A DNA stretch of 64,000 bases from Rhodobacter sp. NTK016B (lineage in GTDB: Bacteria; Pseudomonadota; Alphaproteobacteria; Rhodobacterales; Rhodobacteraceae): contig NZ_JAFKOK010000001.1 in the NCBI RefSeq assembly GCF_017303295.1, positions 62,001-126,000 on the forward strand, in the 5' to 3' direction. Both the position numbers and the translations under genes were made by a program. Below, piece after piece: positions 24,320-34,038 of the stretch. The notes beneath the pieces are model-generated. The model did no database searches, was not told the origin of the DNA, and saw only the letters and a program-made list of their open reading frames with translations. Positions within the stretch are counted from its first letter, which is position 1, and each line of letters begins with the position of its first letter.

Positions 24320-25354
24320 TCAGGCCCGGTCGGCGGCTCTGGCGTCGTCGGGGGCCGGGGGGACCGGCATGTCGGAGGACGGCGTATCGGAGGACGGCGT
24401 ATCGGCTTCGGACGGCGCGAGGGCGCGCTGGCCGTTGCGCTCAGCCAGTCTGTCACCCGATTGCTCGCCGTGATCACTGGCCCCTGCGCGACGCAAGCGT
24501 ACGCGTTTGACGCGACGGGGATCGGCGTCGAGCACTTCGATCTCGTGCCCGGCCGGATGGTCGATAACCTCGCCACGCGCGGGCACGCGGCCCAGAAGGA
24601 CGTAGACCACGCCCCCCATCGTGTCGATTTCCTCATCCTCGATCCCGTCGCGCAGGTCGATGCCCAGCGCTTCGTGCAGATCGTCAAGCATGGCACGAGC
24701 CTGAATGAGCCAGGTGTCCTCGGATTCCTCGGACCACAGATGCTCGTCTTCGGTGTCGTGCTCGTCGTCGATCTGACCCACGACCTGTTCGAGCAGATCC
24801 TCGATCGTCACCAGCCCGTCGACGCCGCCATATTCGTCGATGACCAGCGCCATATGCGTGCGTTCGGTCTGCATCTTCTGCAACAGCACGATCAGCGGCA
24901 TCGAGGGCGGTACATAGAGCATCGGGCGCAGCAGCGCCGCGATATCGACCTCGCCGCCCAGATCGAAGCCGCGTTTGAGCACCAGATCCTTGAGCAGCAA
25001 CAGCCCGATCGGCCTGTCGAGCGTTTCGGAATAGACGGGCAGACGCGAGAAACCGGACTCCCGGAACACGTCGATCAGGTCTTCGCGCCCGATATCTTCG
25101 GGAATTGCGACGATCTCGGCCTTTGGAATGGAGACGTCCGCGACGCGCAAGCGTCGCAGGTTGGCTAGCCCCGGAAGGACTTGGCGCATCGAGGTGCTCA
25201 GGGCGTTCTCGGCTTCGCTTTGTGCCTCATGCGGCGTGAGGGCCTCGAACAAACGGGCCAGCAATCCCCTGTGTCCTGAATTGCCGTCGGTACTCTGGTC
25301 GTCGCCATCGGCGCTATCGACCGATGCGGGCGCCCCCGAAGTGATGTCGCTCAT
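24320..25354 (-). CDS. corC: CBS-domain CorC/HlyC-type protein
   Basis: A 344-residue cytosolic protein with two CBS domains (LPVYSETLDRPIGLLLLKDL and MALVIDEYGGVDGLVTIED) and a C-terminal CorC_HlyC/transporter-associated domain (ALGIDLRDGIEDEEIDTMGG). CorC proteins are implicated in Mg/Co efflux. The last ~45 residues are a low-complexity polar tail that includes a direct repeat (ADTPSSDTPSSDMP), from a 15-bp tandem duplication near 24370-24400. It sits between ybeY and lnt, the standard order. Confidence 0.92.
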   Translation of the reverse strand: MSDITSGAPASVDSADGDDQSTDGNSGHRGLLARLFEALTPHEAQSEAENALSTSMRQVLPGLANLRRLRVADVSIPKAEIVAIPEDIGREDLIDVFRESGFSRLPVYSETLDRPIGLLLLKDLVLKRGFDLGGEVDIAALLRPMLYVPPSMPLIVLLQKMQTERTHMALVIDEYGGVDGLVTIEDLLEQVVGQIDDEHDTEDEHLWSEESEDTWLIQARAMLDDLHEALGIDLRDGIEDEEIDTMGGVVYVLLGRVPARGEVIDHPAGHEIEVLDADPRRVKRVRLRRAGASDHGEQSGDRLAERNGQRALAPSEADTPSSDTPSSDMPVPPAPDDARAADRA

Positions 25355-25378
25355 GGGTCCTTTCCAACTGGTTTCCCG

Positions 25379-25921
25379 TCAATCGACCCCGGCCACGCCA
25401 TGTGGCAGGCCCGAATCATCGGTTGCATATGGGTCGGCAATGCCTAGCTTCGCAAGGATCTCGACCTCGGTTTTTTCCATCAAGGCCGCATCTTCGTCGG
25501 TTTCATGATCATATCCGAGTAAATGAAGCGTTGAATGGACGATCAGATGAGTGGCGTGGTCGGCAGCGCTTTTACCCTGCTCGCGGGCTTCGCGCGTGCA
25601 GGTCTCGAGGGCCAGCGCGATATCGCCCAGCATTTCGGGATCCTCGGGCGTGCCGGTTTCGGGCGCCTCGGGCGCGCCGCCGGGCGTGTCGGGCGACAGG
25701 TCCCATGTCGGCCATGACAGCACGTTTGTCGGTTTGTCCTTGGCGCGGAACTGGGCGTTCAGACCGCGGATGCGGGCGTCATCACAGGCCAGCAGGCTGA
25801 TCTCGACAAGCGCCGGGTCATGGCCCAGATGCGTCAGTGTGGCCCCGCAGGCGCGGGGCGCAAGCGCGTCGAGATCCAGAGGACCCCATCGTTCATCTTC
25901 GGTGACAAGCTCGACCGGCAT
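25379..25921 (-). CDS. ybeY: Endoribonuclease YbeY
   Basis: Zinc-dependent single-strand RNase in 16S rRNA 3'-end maturation and ribosome quality control. The 180-residue protein starts MPVELVTEDERW, the usual alphaproteobacterial start; the frame extends to an ATG at 25975, but that adds residues outside the family. The zinc site is complete: HSTLHLLGYDHE (His-x3-His-x5-His). An acidic insert of ~25 residues (LSPDTPGGAPEAPETGTP) precedes the EMLGDIALA segment. It follows phoH, as is common. Confidence 0.93.
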   Translation of the reverse strand: MPVELVTEDERWGPLDLDALAPRACGATLTHLGHDPALVEISLLACDDARIRGLNAQFRAKDKPTNVLSWPTWDLSPDTPGGAPEAPETGTPEDPEMLGDIALALETCTREAREQGKSAADHATHLIVHSTLHLLGYDHETDEDAALMEKTEVEILAKLGIADPYATDDSGLPHGVAGVD

Positions 25922-25998
25922 GGGTCCAAGGTAATCCGCGTTGGCCCCCGATACCAGAGGGGCAACGGCGCGCATGGCAAGAGCGCGCCGTTCTGAGG

Positions 25999-27069
25999 TC
26001 AGACCTGCGCCGGCGACTGGCGGTCATAGGCTTCGATGATCCGCGCAACCAGCGGGTGGCGCACGACATCGACAGCGGTGAAATAGGTGAAGCCGATACC
26101 CTTCACGCCCTGCAGGATACGCTCGGCGGCGACGAGGCCCGAGGTCTGCCCGCGCGGCAGGTCGACCTGCGTGCGGTCGCCGGTGATCGCCATATGCGAG
26201 CCCTCGCCCAGACGGGTCAGGAACATCTTCATCTGCAGTTCGGTCGCGTTTTGCGCCTCATCAAGCACGACGAATGCGTTCGACAGGGTCCGCCCGCGCA
26301 TGAAGGCCAGCGGCGCGATCTCGATGCGCTTTTCTTCCAGCAGCTTCTGCAGCGTCTTGGCCGGAAGGAAGTCGTTCAGCGCGTCATAGAGCGGCTGCAT
26401 GTAGGGATCGACTTTTTCCTTCATGTCGCCGGGCAGATAGCCCAGCTTCTCGCCCGCCTCGACCGCCGGACGCGACAGGATGATCCGGTCGACATGGCCC
26501 TCGACGAAATGATGCACGGCGGCGGCGACGGCGATATAGGTCTTGCCGGTGCCCGCAGGACCGATGCCGAAATTCAGCTCGTGCTCGAACAGCGATTTCG
26601 CATAATCCTGCTGCGCCTTGGTGCGCGGCGCCACATGCTTCTTGCGGGTGCGGATCTCGACCTGCCCGGTGCGGAACATCTCGAGCTGTTTCTCACCCTT
26701 CTCCCCGGCCGACAGACGCACGGCACCATCGACATCGCCGGGTTCGACGGCCTTGCCGCCCTTGAGACGGGCATAGAGCGATTTGAGCGTTTCGGCAGCG
26801 CGCGCGCGGGCATGTTCTTCGCCCATGATGTGCAGCTGGTTTCCCCGGTGGATGATCTGGACGCCAAGATCTTCCTCGAGCTTGACCAGATTGCGGTCGT
26901 ATTCCCCGCACAGATCGACAAGCAATCGGTTATCGGCGAATTCAAGCAGGGTCTGCATGGCGTCGCCGGTACTGGGCGGGGGGGTCAGCGCGCTGATGCC
27001 CAAATGGCTCTCCTCTCTGGCCGTGTCCCGTGATGGGTCCTGCGATGGATCCGGTGGGAATAGGTTCAT
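25999..27069 (-). CDS. phoH: PhoH-family ATPase
   Basis: A 356-residue PhoH-like P-loop ATPase, probably involved in RNA metabolism together with YbeY. The N-terminal part (residues ~35-100) resembles a KH-type nucleic-acid-binding fold (LEEDLGVQIIHRGNQLHIMG). Walker A is GPAGTGKT; Walker B lies in AFVVLDEAQNAT; MAITGDRTQVDLPRG is the downstream family motif. Start chosen at the ATG at 27069 with AGGG upstream; the frame is open far upstream over miaB without homology. Confidence 0.95.
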   Translation of the reverse strand: MNLFPPDPSQDPSRDTAREESHLGISALTPPPSTGDAMQTLLEFADNRLLVDLCGEYDRNLVKLEEDLGVQIIHRGNQLHIMGEEHARARAAETLKSLYARLKGGKAVEPGDVDGAVRLSAGEKGEKQLEMFRTGQVEIRTRKKHVAPRTKAQQDYAKSLFEHELNFGIGPAGTGKTYIAVAAAVHHFVEGHVDRIILSRPAVEAGEKLGYLPGDMKEKVDPYMQPLYDALNDFLPAKTLQKLLEEKRIEIAPLAFMRGRTLSNAFVVLDEAQNATELQMKMFLTRLGEGSHMAITGDRTQVDLPRGQTSGLVAAERILQGVKGIGFTYFTAVDVVRHPLVARIIEAYDRQSPAQV

Positions 27070-27166
27070 GCTGCCCTGCCAATGCTTGTCTCGCAAGCAA
27101 CGTTTGGATGACATCCTGCGGTGGAACGCGGAAAGGTGAGAAACTGTTCCGTGGCGATGCAGAAAT

Positions 27167-27189
27167 GCGACATCTGGTGCAGATGTCGC
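27167..27189. other. Perfect 9-bp dyad upstream of phoH
   Basis: GCGACATCT and AGATGTCGC separated by GGTGC, about 100 bases upstream of the phoH start in the phoH-miaB gap. It could be an operator or a structure in the leader RNA; it lacks a T-tract, so it is not an ordinary terminator. Confidence 0.5.
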
Positions 27190-27277
27190 GAGGACCCACA
27201 ACAAATCCACGCAACAGAGGCACGGCGCTTGACGAAGACGCCAGACCCCGCTGGAATCGCGCCGGCCGCCCCTTCGC

Positions 27278-28609
27278 TCACGCGGGCACGGGGGCCAGTT
27301 CGCCCGACAGCGAATTGGGCGCACTGCCGGTGATCCGCACGCGGCGCAGCTCGCCCGGCTTGGCGTCGCAATCGCCGACATGGACGGCGTGCAGATAGTC
27401 GGACTTGCCGACCATCTGGCCCGGCAGGCGGCCCTTTTTCTCGAACAACACACTGACCTCGCGCCCGACCTGCGCCAGTTGCGCGGCCTTTTGCTGCTCG
27501 GTGATGAGCGCCTGCAAGCGGTGAAGACGCTCGTCCAGCACCGGCTCTGGCAGGACGGGGCGTTCCGCGGCCGGGGTGCCGGGGCGTGCGGAGTACTTGA
27601 AGGTAAAGGCCGAATGATAACCCACCGCCCGCACGAGGCTGAGCGTATCCTCGAAATCCTGATCCGTCTCGCCGGGGAAACCCACGATGAAATCGCCCGA
27701 CAGCGCCAGATCGGGACGCGCGGCGCGCAGCCGCTCGATCAGCCGCAGGTAATCCTGCGCGGTGTGCTTGCGGTTCATCGCCTTCAGCACGCGGTCCGAG
27801 CCCGATTGCACGGGCAGATGCAGATACGGCATCAGCTTGGCCTCGTCGCCATGCGCGGCGATCAGGTCCTCGGTCATGTCGTTGGGATGGCTGGTCGTGT
27901 AGCGGATGCGCCAAAGCCCGTCGATCTCGGCCAGAGCGCGGACCAGCCGGGCCAGCGTCCATGTCCCGTCCGCACCTTCGCCATGGTAGCCATTCACGTT
28001 CTGGCCCAGCAGCGTGATCTCGCGCACGCCGCGCTCGACCAGATCGCGCGCCTCGCGCAGAAGACGGTCGGCCGGGCGGCTGACCTCGGCGCCGCGGGTA
28101 TAGGGGACCACGCAGAAGGCGCAGAACTTGTCGCAGCCTTCCTGCACCGTCAGGAAGGCGGTCGGGCCCCGGCTGGCACGCGGGCCTTTTGGCAGGCGCT
28201 CGAACTTGTCTTCCTCGGGGAAGTCGGTATCGACCGGACGGGCGCCGGCGCGGGCCGCCTGCTCCATCGCGGGCAGGCGATGATAGGTCTGCGGCCCGAC
28301 GACCAGATCGACCACGGGCGCGCGTTTGAGGATCTCTTCCCCCTCGGCCTGCGCGACGCAGCCAGCGATGCCGATTTTCAGCTCGGGATTGGCGTCTTTC
28401 AGCGGGCGCAGACGCCCCAGCTCGGAATAGACCTTTTCGGCGGCCTTCTCGCGGATATGGCAGGTATTGAGCAGGATCATGTCCGCATCGTCGGCGCGGT
28501 CGGTCGTGACATAGCCGTTCGCGCCCATGGCCTCGGCCATGCGCTCGCTGTCATAGACGTTCATCTGGCAGCCGTAGGTCTTGATGAAAAGCTTCTTCGG
28601 CGCGGTCAT
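27278..28609 (-). CDS. miaB: tRNA-2-methylthio-N6-dimethylallyladenosine synthase MiaB
   Basis: Radical-SAM methylthiotransferase acting on A37 of tRNAs that read UNN codons; 443 residues. The N-terminal domain carries the cluster cysteines in [16 protein letters not shown] and [10 protein letters not shown]; the radical SAM motif is CDKFCAFC; the TRAM domain is C-terminal. It is divergent from fabB and precedes phoH on the same strand. Confidence 0.96.
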   Translation of the reverse strand: MTAPKKLFIKTYGCQMNVYDSERMAEAMGANGYVTTDRADDADMILLNTCHIREKAAEKVYSELGRLRPLKDANPELKIGIAGCVAQAEGEEILKRAPVVDLVVGPQTYHRLPAMEQAARAGARPVDTDFPEEDKFERLPKGPRASRGPTAFLTVQEGCDKFCAFCVVPYTRGAEVSRPADRLLREARDLVERGVREITLLGQNVNGYHGEGADGTWTLARLVRALAEIDGLWRIRYTTSHPNDMTEDLIAAHGDEAKLMPYLHLPVQSGSDRVLKAMNRKHTAQDYLRLIERLRAARPDLALSGDFIVGFPGETDQDFEDTLSLVRAVGYHSAFTFKYSARPGTPAAERPVLPEPVLDERLHRLQALITEQQKAAQLAQVGREVSVLFEKKGRLPGQMVGKSDYLHAVHVGDCDAKPGELRRVRITGSAPNSLSGELAPVPA

Positions 28610-28822
28610 GGGTCAATCCTGTCGCTGGATGGCGCGCATGTAACTCTTATCGCTGCCCGCATCAACCGAGGGGAACGGCGCGATGAGCGCCCGCAAGGGG
28701 GCGAAAAGCGTCCTCGCGCGCCCATTTGCAATAAACCGGTAGCAATTTGGCGCAAGGATAAGTACATCCCCCCCGCAAGAGAATGGGCCCGAAGACCGGG
28801 TCGCGAAGCACAGGGAGTCTTC

Positions 28823-30052
28823 ATGCGCCGTGTTGTCATCACCGGTATCGGCATCATCTCGCCCATCGGGAACTCCGCCGCCGAGGTCGACGCCAGCCTG
28901 CGCGCGGGGAAATCCGGCATCGTCGCCGCGCCGGAATACACCGAGCGCGGCTTCCGCAGCCAGGTGCAGGGGATGCCGCAGATCGACCTTGCCGCGCATA
29001 TCGACAAGCGCGACCTGCGTTTCATGGGCGCGGGTGCGGCGTATAACTTCCTCGCCATGCAGCAGGCGATCGCCGATAGCGGGCTTGAGGACAAAGACGT
29101 CTCGAACGAACGCACCGGCCTGATCACCGGCTCGGGCGGGCCGTCGACGGCCAATCTGTTCGTCGCCCACAACACCGTGGTCGAAAAGGGCTCGCCCAAG
29201 CGGATGGGGCCGTTCATGGTCACGCGCTGCATGTCGTCGACCAATTCGGCCTGTCTGGCGACGCCGTTCAAGATCAAGGGCGTGAATTATTCGATCACCT
29301 CGGCCTGTTCGACCAGTGCGCATTGCATCGGCAACGGGGTCGAACAGATCCAGATGAACAAGCAGGACATCGTGTTCGCGGGCGGCGGGGAAGAGCTGGA
29401 CTGGACGCTGTCGTGCCTGTTCGACGCGATGGGCGCGATGTCGTCGAAATACAACGATACGCCGCAGCAGGCCTCGCGCCCCTTCGACGCGACGCGGGAC
29501 GGTTTCGTCATCGCCGGCGGTGGCGGGGTCGTGGTGCTGGAAGAACTGGAACACGCCAAGGCGCGCGGCGCGAAGATCTATGCCGAGGTGACGGGCTATG
29601 GCGCGACCTCGGACGGCCACGACATGGTAGCGCCGTCGGGCGAAGGCGGCGAGCGGTCGATGAAGCTGGCGATCGGCACCCTGCCCGAGGGTCGCAAGGT
29701 CACCTACATCAACGCGCATGGCACCTCGACGCCCGCAGGCGACGTGACCGAGATCAAGGCCGTGCGCCGCGTCTTCGGCGAAGAGAACCCGCCGCCCGTG
29801 GCCTCGACCAAGTCGATGACCGGGCACAGCCTCGGCGCGACCGGCGTGCATGAGGCGATCTATTCGCTTCTGATGATGCAGGGCAATTACATCGCACCGT
29901 CGATCAACGTCACGCAGCTGGATCCCGAGATCCGCCCGCACGAGGTCGTCACCGAGCTGCGCGAGAATGTCGAGCACGATTCGGTGCTGTCCAACAGCTT
30001 CGGCTTCGGCGGCACCAACGCGACGCTGGTCATGTCGAAATACCGTTCGTAA
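28823..30052 (+). CDS. fabB: Beta-ketoacyl-ACP synthase I
   Basis: Condensing enzyme needed for unsaturated fatty acid elongation, 409 residues. The Cys-His-His site is complete: Cys162 in SACSTSAHC, His in [12 protein letters not shown] and His in [13 protein letters not shown]. The start at 28823 follows GGGAG. A 14-bp tandem duplication spans the stop codon (30044-30071) just before fabI. fabB-fabI form an operon. Confidence 0.97.
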   Translation: MRRVVITGIGIISPIGNSAAEVDASLRAGKSGIVAAPEYTERGFRSQVQGMPQIDLAAHIDKRDLRFMGAGAAYNFLAMQQAIADSGLEDKDVSNERTGLITGSGGPSTANLFVAHNTVVEKGSPKRMGPFMVTRCMSSTNSACLATPFKIKGVNYSITSACSTSAHCIGNGVEQIQMNKQDIVFAGGGEELDWTLSCLFDAMGAMSSKYNDTPQQASRPFDATRDGFVIAGGGGVVVLEELEHAKARGAKIYAEVTGYGATSDGHDMVAPSGEGGERSMKLAIGTLPEGRKVTYINAHGTSTPAGDVTEIKAVRRVFGEENPPPVASTKSMTGHSLGATGVHEAIYSLLMMQGNYIAPSINVTQLDPEIRPHEVVTELRENVEHDSVLSNSFGFGGTNATLVMSKYRS

Positions 30053-30071
30053 CTCTGCGTTCGTAACTCTG
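30044..30071. repeat. 14-bp tandem duplication across the fabB stop codon
   Basis: Two consecutive copies of CGTTCGTAACTCTG. The first contains the fabB TAA stop; the second puts another TAA in the fabB-fabI gap and lengthens the spacer before the fabI ribosome binding site. Confidence 0.9.
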
Positions 30072-30083
30072 GGAGAACCGGTC

Positions 30084-30872
30084 ATGGCCGATCTGATGAA
30101 GGGCAAGCGCGGCTTGGTCATGGGCGTGGCCAATGAACGCTCGATCGCATGGGGCATTGCCTCGGCGCTGGCCGCCGAGGGGGCCGAGCTGGCCTTCAGC
30201 TATCAGGGCGATGCGTTCGGCAAGCGGGTCGAGCCGCTGGCGGCGTCGCTCGGCGCGGATTTTCTGGTCGATGTCGATGTGACCAGCGACGAAAGCCTTG
30301 ATGCCGCCTTCGGCGCGATCAAGGACCGCTGGGGCAGCATCGACTTCCTGATCCACGCCATCGCCTATTCCGACAAGTCGGAACTGGCGGGCCGGTTCAC
30401 CAATACAACGCGCGCCAACTTCAAGAATTCGCTGGATATTTCCTGCTATTCCTTCATCGACGTGTCGCGTCGCGCGGCTGAGCTGATGCCCGAGGGCGGC
30501 TCGCTGATCACGCTGACCTATGGCGGCTCGAACCGGGTGACGCCGTATTACAACGTGATGGGCGTGGCCAAGGCAGCGCTGGAAGCATCCGTCCGCTATC
30601 TGGCCAACGATCTGGGTCCGCAGGCGATCCGCGTCAACGCGATCTCGCCCGGCCCGATGAAGACGCTGGCGGGCGCAGCCATTGGCGGCGCGCGCAAGAC
30701 CTTCCGTCACACCGAAGCCAATTCGCCGCTGCGCCACAACGCGACGCTGGAATCGGTGGGCGGCGCGGCGGTCTATCTGTGCTCGGATTACGGCGCCTGC
30801 ACCACGGGCGACATCCTGATGGTCGATTCGGGCTACCATGTTCTGGGCATGCCCCAGCCCGAGGCGCTGTAA
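30084..30872 (+). CDS. fabI: Enoyl-ACP reductase FabI (NADH)
   Basis: Short-chain dehydrogenase-type enoyl-ACP reductase, 262 residues, final step of fatty acid elongation. The nucleotide loop is GVANERSIAWGIA; catalytic Tyr156 and Lys163 are in YYNVMGVAK, with Tyr146 as in E. coli. GGGAG precedes the ATG at 30084. It is cotranscribed with fabB, 31 bases downstream. Confidence 0.97.
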   Translation: MADLMKGKRGLVMGVANERSIAWGIASALAAEGAELAFSYQGDAFGKRVEPLAASLGADFLVDVDVTSDESLDAAFGAIKDRWGSIDFLIHAIAYSDKSELAGRFTNTTRANFKNSLDISCYSFIDVSRRAAELMPEGGSLITLTYGGSNRVTPYYNVMGVAKAALEASVRYLANDLGPQAIRVNAISPGPMKTLAGAAIGGARKTFRHTEANSPLRHNATLESVGGAAVYLCSDYGACTTGDILMVDSGYHVLGMPQPEAL

Positions 30873-30876
30873 GCGC

Positions 30877-31422
30877 TCAACGGATCGTCAGGCTTTCGTA
30901 AAGCGCGCCGGCATCCTCATGGATGTCGGCATATTGCTCGGCCCCGCTGCGGGTGAAGCCCTCAACCGTCAGCTCGACCACCTCCCCTGATCCCAGCGGA
31001 CACAGCACGCCTGTTACATCCTTGGGCAGCGGCTCTTGCCCGCGCGGCGCGCCGCTGCTGAGAGCCTGAAAGCCGTGGCACCAGCGGCCCGCGACGTCGG
31101 TGTCGTAGTCTTCGAACAGCGCTTCGGCATAGCCTGCCTCGCCCATCATCGCGGCGTGCTCGGCCAGACGCCGGGCGATCGTGTCGGTGGCCACCCCGCC
31201 CGTCCACGGATGCAGCCGGATCGAGGCGCGCAGCCAGTTATCCGGCCCGATCCGGCGCTCGGCGCTCTGGCCATCCGGATCGACCTGCCACGCCCCACCC
31301 GGCAGCGTCACGCGGGCCGCACCGGCACTCAGGCTTTGCCCCGAGGCGGCGGAAGCAGCCGTGAGAAAGATGGCAAACAGCGCGGTCCCAGACAGCGCGC
31401 GGGCGGTGGCAATGTGGCGCAT
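30877..31422 (-). CDS. Secreted protein, function unknown
   Basis: A 181-residue protein with an N-terminal signal peptide (ALSGTALFAIFLTAASAAS, cleavage near residue 28) and no domain I recognise. The mature part includes LPGGAWQVDPDG, WLRASIRLHPW and two Cys (GRWCHGFQ and TGVLCPLG) that could form a disulphide in the periplasm. GGGGGA lies before the ATG at 31422. Its stop lies 4 bases from the convergent fabI stop. Confidence 0.7.
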   Translation of the reverse strand: MRHIATARALSGTALFAIFLTAASAASGQSLSAGAARVTLPGGAWQVDPDGQSAERRIGPDNWLRASIRLHPWTGGVATDTIARRLAEHAAMMGEAGYAEALFEDYDTDVAGRWCHGFQALSSGAPRGQEPLPKDVTGVLCPLGSGEVVELTVEGFTRSGAEQYADIHEDAGALYESLTIR

Positions 31423-31542
31423 GGTGACGTCCCCCGAAGAAATCTGTCAATCAATGAGGATAGATTGGCCCGCCCGCCCGTCTCGCGCAAATCAAACGCC
31501 CGTGCCGGGAGGGACACGGCGCCCGGCCCCAAGGCGCGCTAT

Positions 31543-31573
31543 AAAAAAGGGCGGCCCCGAAGGACCGCCCTTT
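31543..31573 (-). terminator. Intrinsic terminator of idh
   Basis: Read on the minus strand, AAAGGGCGGTCC and GGGGCCGCCC form a stem around TTC(G), followed by TTTTTT. It lies 20 bases past the idh stop. Confidence 0.8.
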
Positions 31574-31593
31574 CATGTCTGCAACCGGATTTA

Positions 31594-33789
31594 TCAGCCG
31601 ATGATGTTGTTGAGCGTGCTCGATGGGCGCATCACCGCCGCGACCTTGGCTTCGTCGGGCAGGTAATAGCCGCCCAGATCAGCGGGCGAGCCTTCGGCCG
31701 CGTGGATCTCGGCCACGATCTTGTCTTCGTTCTCGACCAGCGCCTTGGCAATCGGCGCGAAGGCATCGGCAAGCGCCTTGTCCTCGGTCTGCGCGGCCAT
31801 CGCTTCGGCCCAGTAACGCGCGAAGTAGTAATGCGAGGTGCGGTTGTCGTTCTGACCGACGCGACCCTTGGGGCCGTCATCGTTATCGAGCACCTTCTGC
31901 GTCGCCACGTCGATGGCTTTGCCCATGATCGCGCCCGCGGCATTGCCCTTCGACTCGCTCAGGAAGCTGAAGCTTTCGCCCAGCGCGCAGAACTCGCCAA
32001 GGCTGTCCCAGCGCAGGTGGCTTTCTTCCAGAACCTGCTGAACGTGCTTGGGCGCGGTGCCGCCGGCGCCGGTTTCGAACATGCCGCCGCCCTGCATCAG
32101 CTTGACGATCGACAGCATCTTGGCCGAGGTGCCCAGTTCGAGGATCGGGAACAGGTCGGTCAGGTAGTCGCGCAGCACGTTGCCGGTGATGGTGACGCAA
32201 TCCTGCCCCTTCACCATGGTTTCCAGCGTGAAGCGGGTGGCTTCGCGCGGCGCCATGATCGGGATCTCGACCCCGGCCTCTTTCAGCGCGGGCTCGACAT
32301 ACTTGATCAGTTCGGCGTCATGCGCCCGGTTCTTGTCGAGCCAGAACGCCGCCGAGCCGGTCGCCTTGAAGCGCGCCACGCCCAGCGCGATCCAGTCGAG
32401 GATCGGCGCTTTCTTGGCCGTCGACGAGCGCCAGATATCGCCCGCCTCGACCGCGTGGCTGTGCAGCACCTCGCCCGAATCCAGCACGATCTCGACTTTG
32501 CCCTTGGCGGCGATCTCGAACGTCGTCGGATGCGAGCCGTATTCTTCGGCCTTCTGCGCCATCAGGCCCACATTCGACACCGAGCCACAGGTCGTGACGT
32601 CGAGTTTGCCGTGTTCCTTGAAATATTCGATCGTCTCGTCATAGACGCCCGCATAGCAATTGTCGGGGATGCAGCAGACGGTGTCGGCTTCCTTGCCGTC
32701 AGGCCCCCAGCCCTTGCCGCCCGCGCGGATCAGCGCAGGCATCGAGGCGTCGATGATCACGTCCGAGGGGACATGAAGGTTGGTGACGCCCTTGTCCGAG
32801 TTGACCATGTACATCGGCGGCTGCGCGTCCATCGCGGCCTTGTAATCGGCCTCGAGCGCGGCATTGCCCTTGATCTTGTTTTCCAGATCCGCCAGCCCCG
32901 AATTGGGGTTCCAGCCCAGCGCGTCCAGCTCGGCGCCGTGCTTGGCGATGAAGTCTTCCAGATAGACCTTGACGAAATGGCCGAACAGGATCGGGTCCGA
33001 GACCTTCATCATCGTAGCCTTCAGGTGCACCGAGAACAGCACGCCCGGTTCGATCGCGGCGATTTCCTGACGGATGAAGGCTTCAAGCGCGCGCGCCGAC
33101 AGGAAGGTCGCGTCGACGACTTCGCCCTCAAGGTATTTCAGGCCCGATTTCAGCACCGTCTCAGCGCCGTCCTCGGCGGTAAAGACGATCTTCGCGCCCC
33201 CCGCCTGAGCCGCGGTGATGGTGGCCGATTTTTCGTTGGCGAAGAAGTCGTTGCCATCCATCGAGGCCACGCGGGTCTTCGAGTCTTTCGACCAGTCGCC
33301 CATCCGGTGCGGGTTGGCCATGGCGTATTGCTTGACCGGCTTGGCGGCGCGGCGATCCGAGTTGCCTTCGCGCAGGACCGGGTTCACCGCCGAGCCCTTC
33401 ACGGCGTCATAGCGTGCGCGGGCCTCTTTCTCGGCATCGGTCTTGGGCTCGTAGGGGTAATTGGGGATCGCGAAGCCCTTGGCTTGCAATTCCTTGATCG
33501 CGGCGGTCAGCTGCGGCATCGAGGCCGAGATATTCGGCAGCTTGATGACATTGGCCGACGGCGTCTTCACCAGCTCGCCCAACCAGGCCAGATCGTCGGA
33601 AACGCGCTGCTCTTCGGTCAGATAATCGGAAAACAGCGCGAGGATCCGCCCGGCGACCGAGATATCGCGGGTCTCGACCGAGATCCCGGCCTTGTCGGCG
33701 AAAGCGCGGATGATCGGCTCGAGCGAGGCACGGGCCAGTTCGGGGGCCTCGTCCACCTTGGTGTAGATGATGTCGGGGGTATCGGTCAT
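31594..33789 (-). CDS. Isocitrate dehydrogenase (NADP), monomeric type
   Basis: A 731-residue monomeric NADP-dependent isocitrate dehydrogenase (IDH-II), unrelated in length to the ~420-residue dimeric enzyme; TCA cycle, isocitrate to 2-oxoglutarate. Family stretches: [16 protein letters not shown] at the N-terminus, [31 protein letters not shown], and [23 protein letters not shown] near the C-terminus. The ATG at 33789 has GAGGA 8 bases upstream; the frame continues 55 codons further without homology. It is transcribed alone and ends at a strong terminator. Confidence 0.95.
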   Translation of the reverse strand: MTDTPDIIYTKVDEAPELARASLEPIIRAFADKAGISVETRDISVAGRILALFSDYLTEEQRVSDDLAWLGELVKTPSANVIKLPNISASMPQLTAAIKELQAKGFAIPNYPYEPKTDAEKEARARYDAVKGSAVNPVLREGNSDRRAAKPVKQYAMANPHRMGDWSKDSKTRVASMDGNDFFANEKSATITAAQAGGAKIVFTAEDGAETVLKSGLKYLEGEVVDATFLSARALEAFIRQEIAAIEPGVLFSVHLKATMMKVSDPILFGHFVKVYLEDFIAKHGAELDALGWNPNSGLADLENKIKGNAALEADYKAAMDAQPPMYMVNSDKGVTNLHVPSDVIIDASMPALIRAGGKGWGPDGKEADTVCCIPDNCYAGVYDETIEYFKEHGKLDVTTCGSVSNVGLMAQKAEEYGSHPTTFEIAAKGKVEIVLDSGEVLHSHAVEAGDIWRSSTAKKAPILDWIALGVARFKATGSAAFWLDKNRAHDAELIKYVEPALKEAGVEIPIMAPREATRFTLETMVKGQDCVTITGNVLRDYLTDLFPILELGTSAKMLSIVKLMQGGGMFETGAGGTAPKHVQQVLEESHLRWDSLGEFCALGESFSFLSESKGNAAGAIMGKAIDVATQKVLDNDDGPKGRVGQNDNRTSHYYFARYWAEAMAAQTEDKALADAFAPIAKALVENEDKIVAEIHAAEGSPADLGGYYLPDEAKVAAVMRPSSTLNNIIG

Positions 33790-33944
33790 GTGCTGGTCCT
33801 CTGCAGGTCTCTGGCGGCGCTGTATCGGCGGCGCCCGGCCTCGGCGCGCAGGCACGCTGGGTTCCGGGCGACGGGAATCTCGCGGCAGCTTGATACGCCG
33901 CACGCTATGCGCTTCCTGACCGAAAAACCCGCCTCCGTCAAGCG

Positions 33945-33965
33945 TTGTGTACAATGGTATACTAA
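33945..33965. promoter_or_regulatory. AT-rich dyad upstream of idh
   Basis: In otherwise GC-rich DNA, the hexamers GTGTAC and GTATAC lie side by side (GTGTACAATGGTATAC) about 160 bases upstream of the idh start. This resembles a GntR-type operator or part of a promoter. The assignment is tentative. The rest of the 33790-34038 gap shows nothing else that I can name. Confidence 0.3.
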
Positions 33966-34038
33966 AATAGCGCCCCTCAGCCGTCCCTCACGGCACGAAA
34001 CCGCCCGTGGGCCTTACCGGCGGCACCTGTGCCGCTTT

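Noticed and set aside
27380-28822. Long N-terminal extension of FabB on the plus strand
   Set aside because: It is antisense to miaB; FabB homology starts exactly at the ATG at 28823 behind GGGAG.
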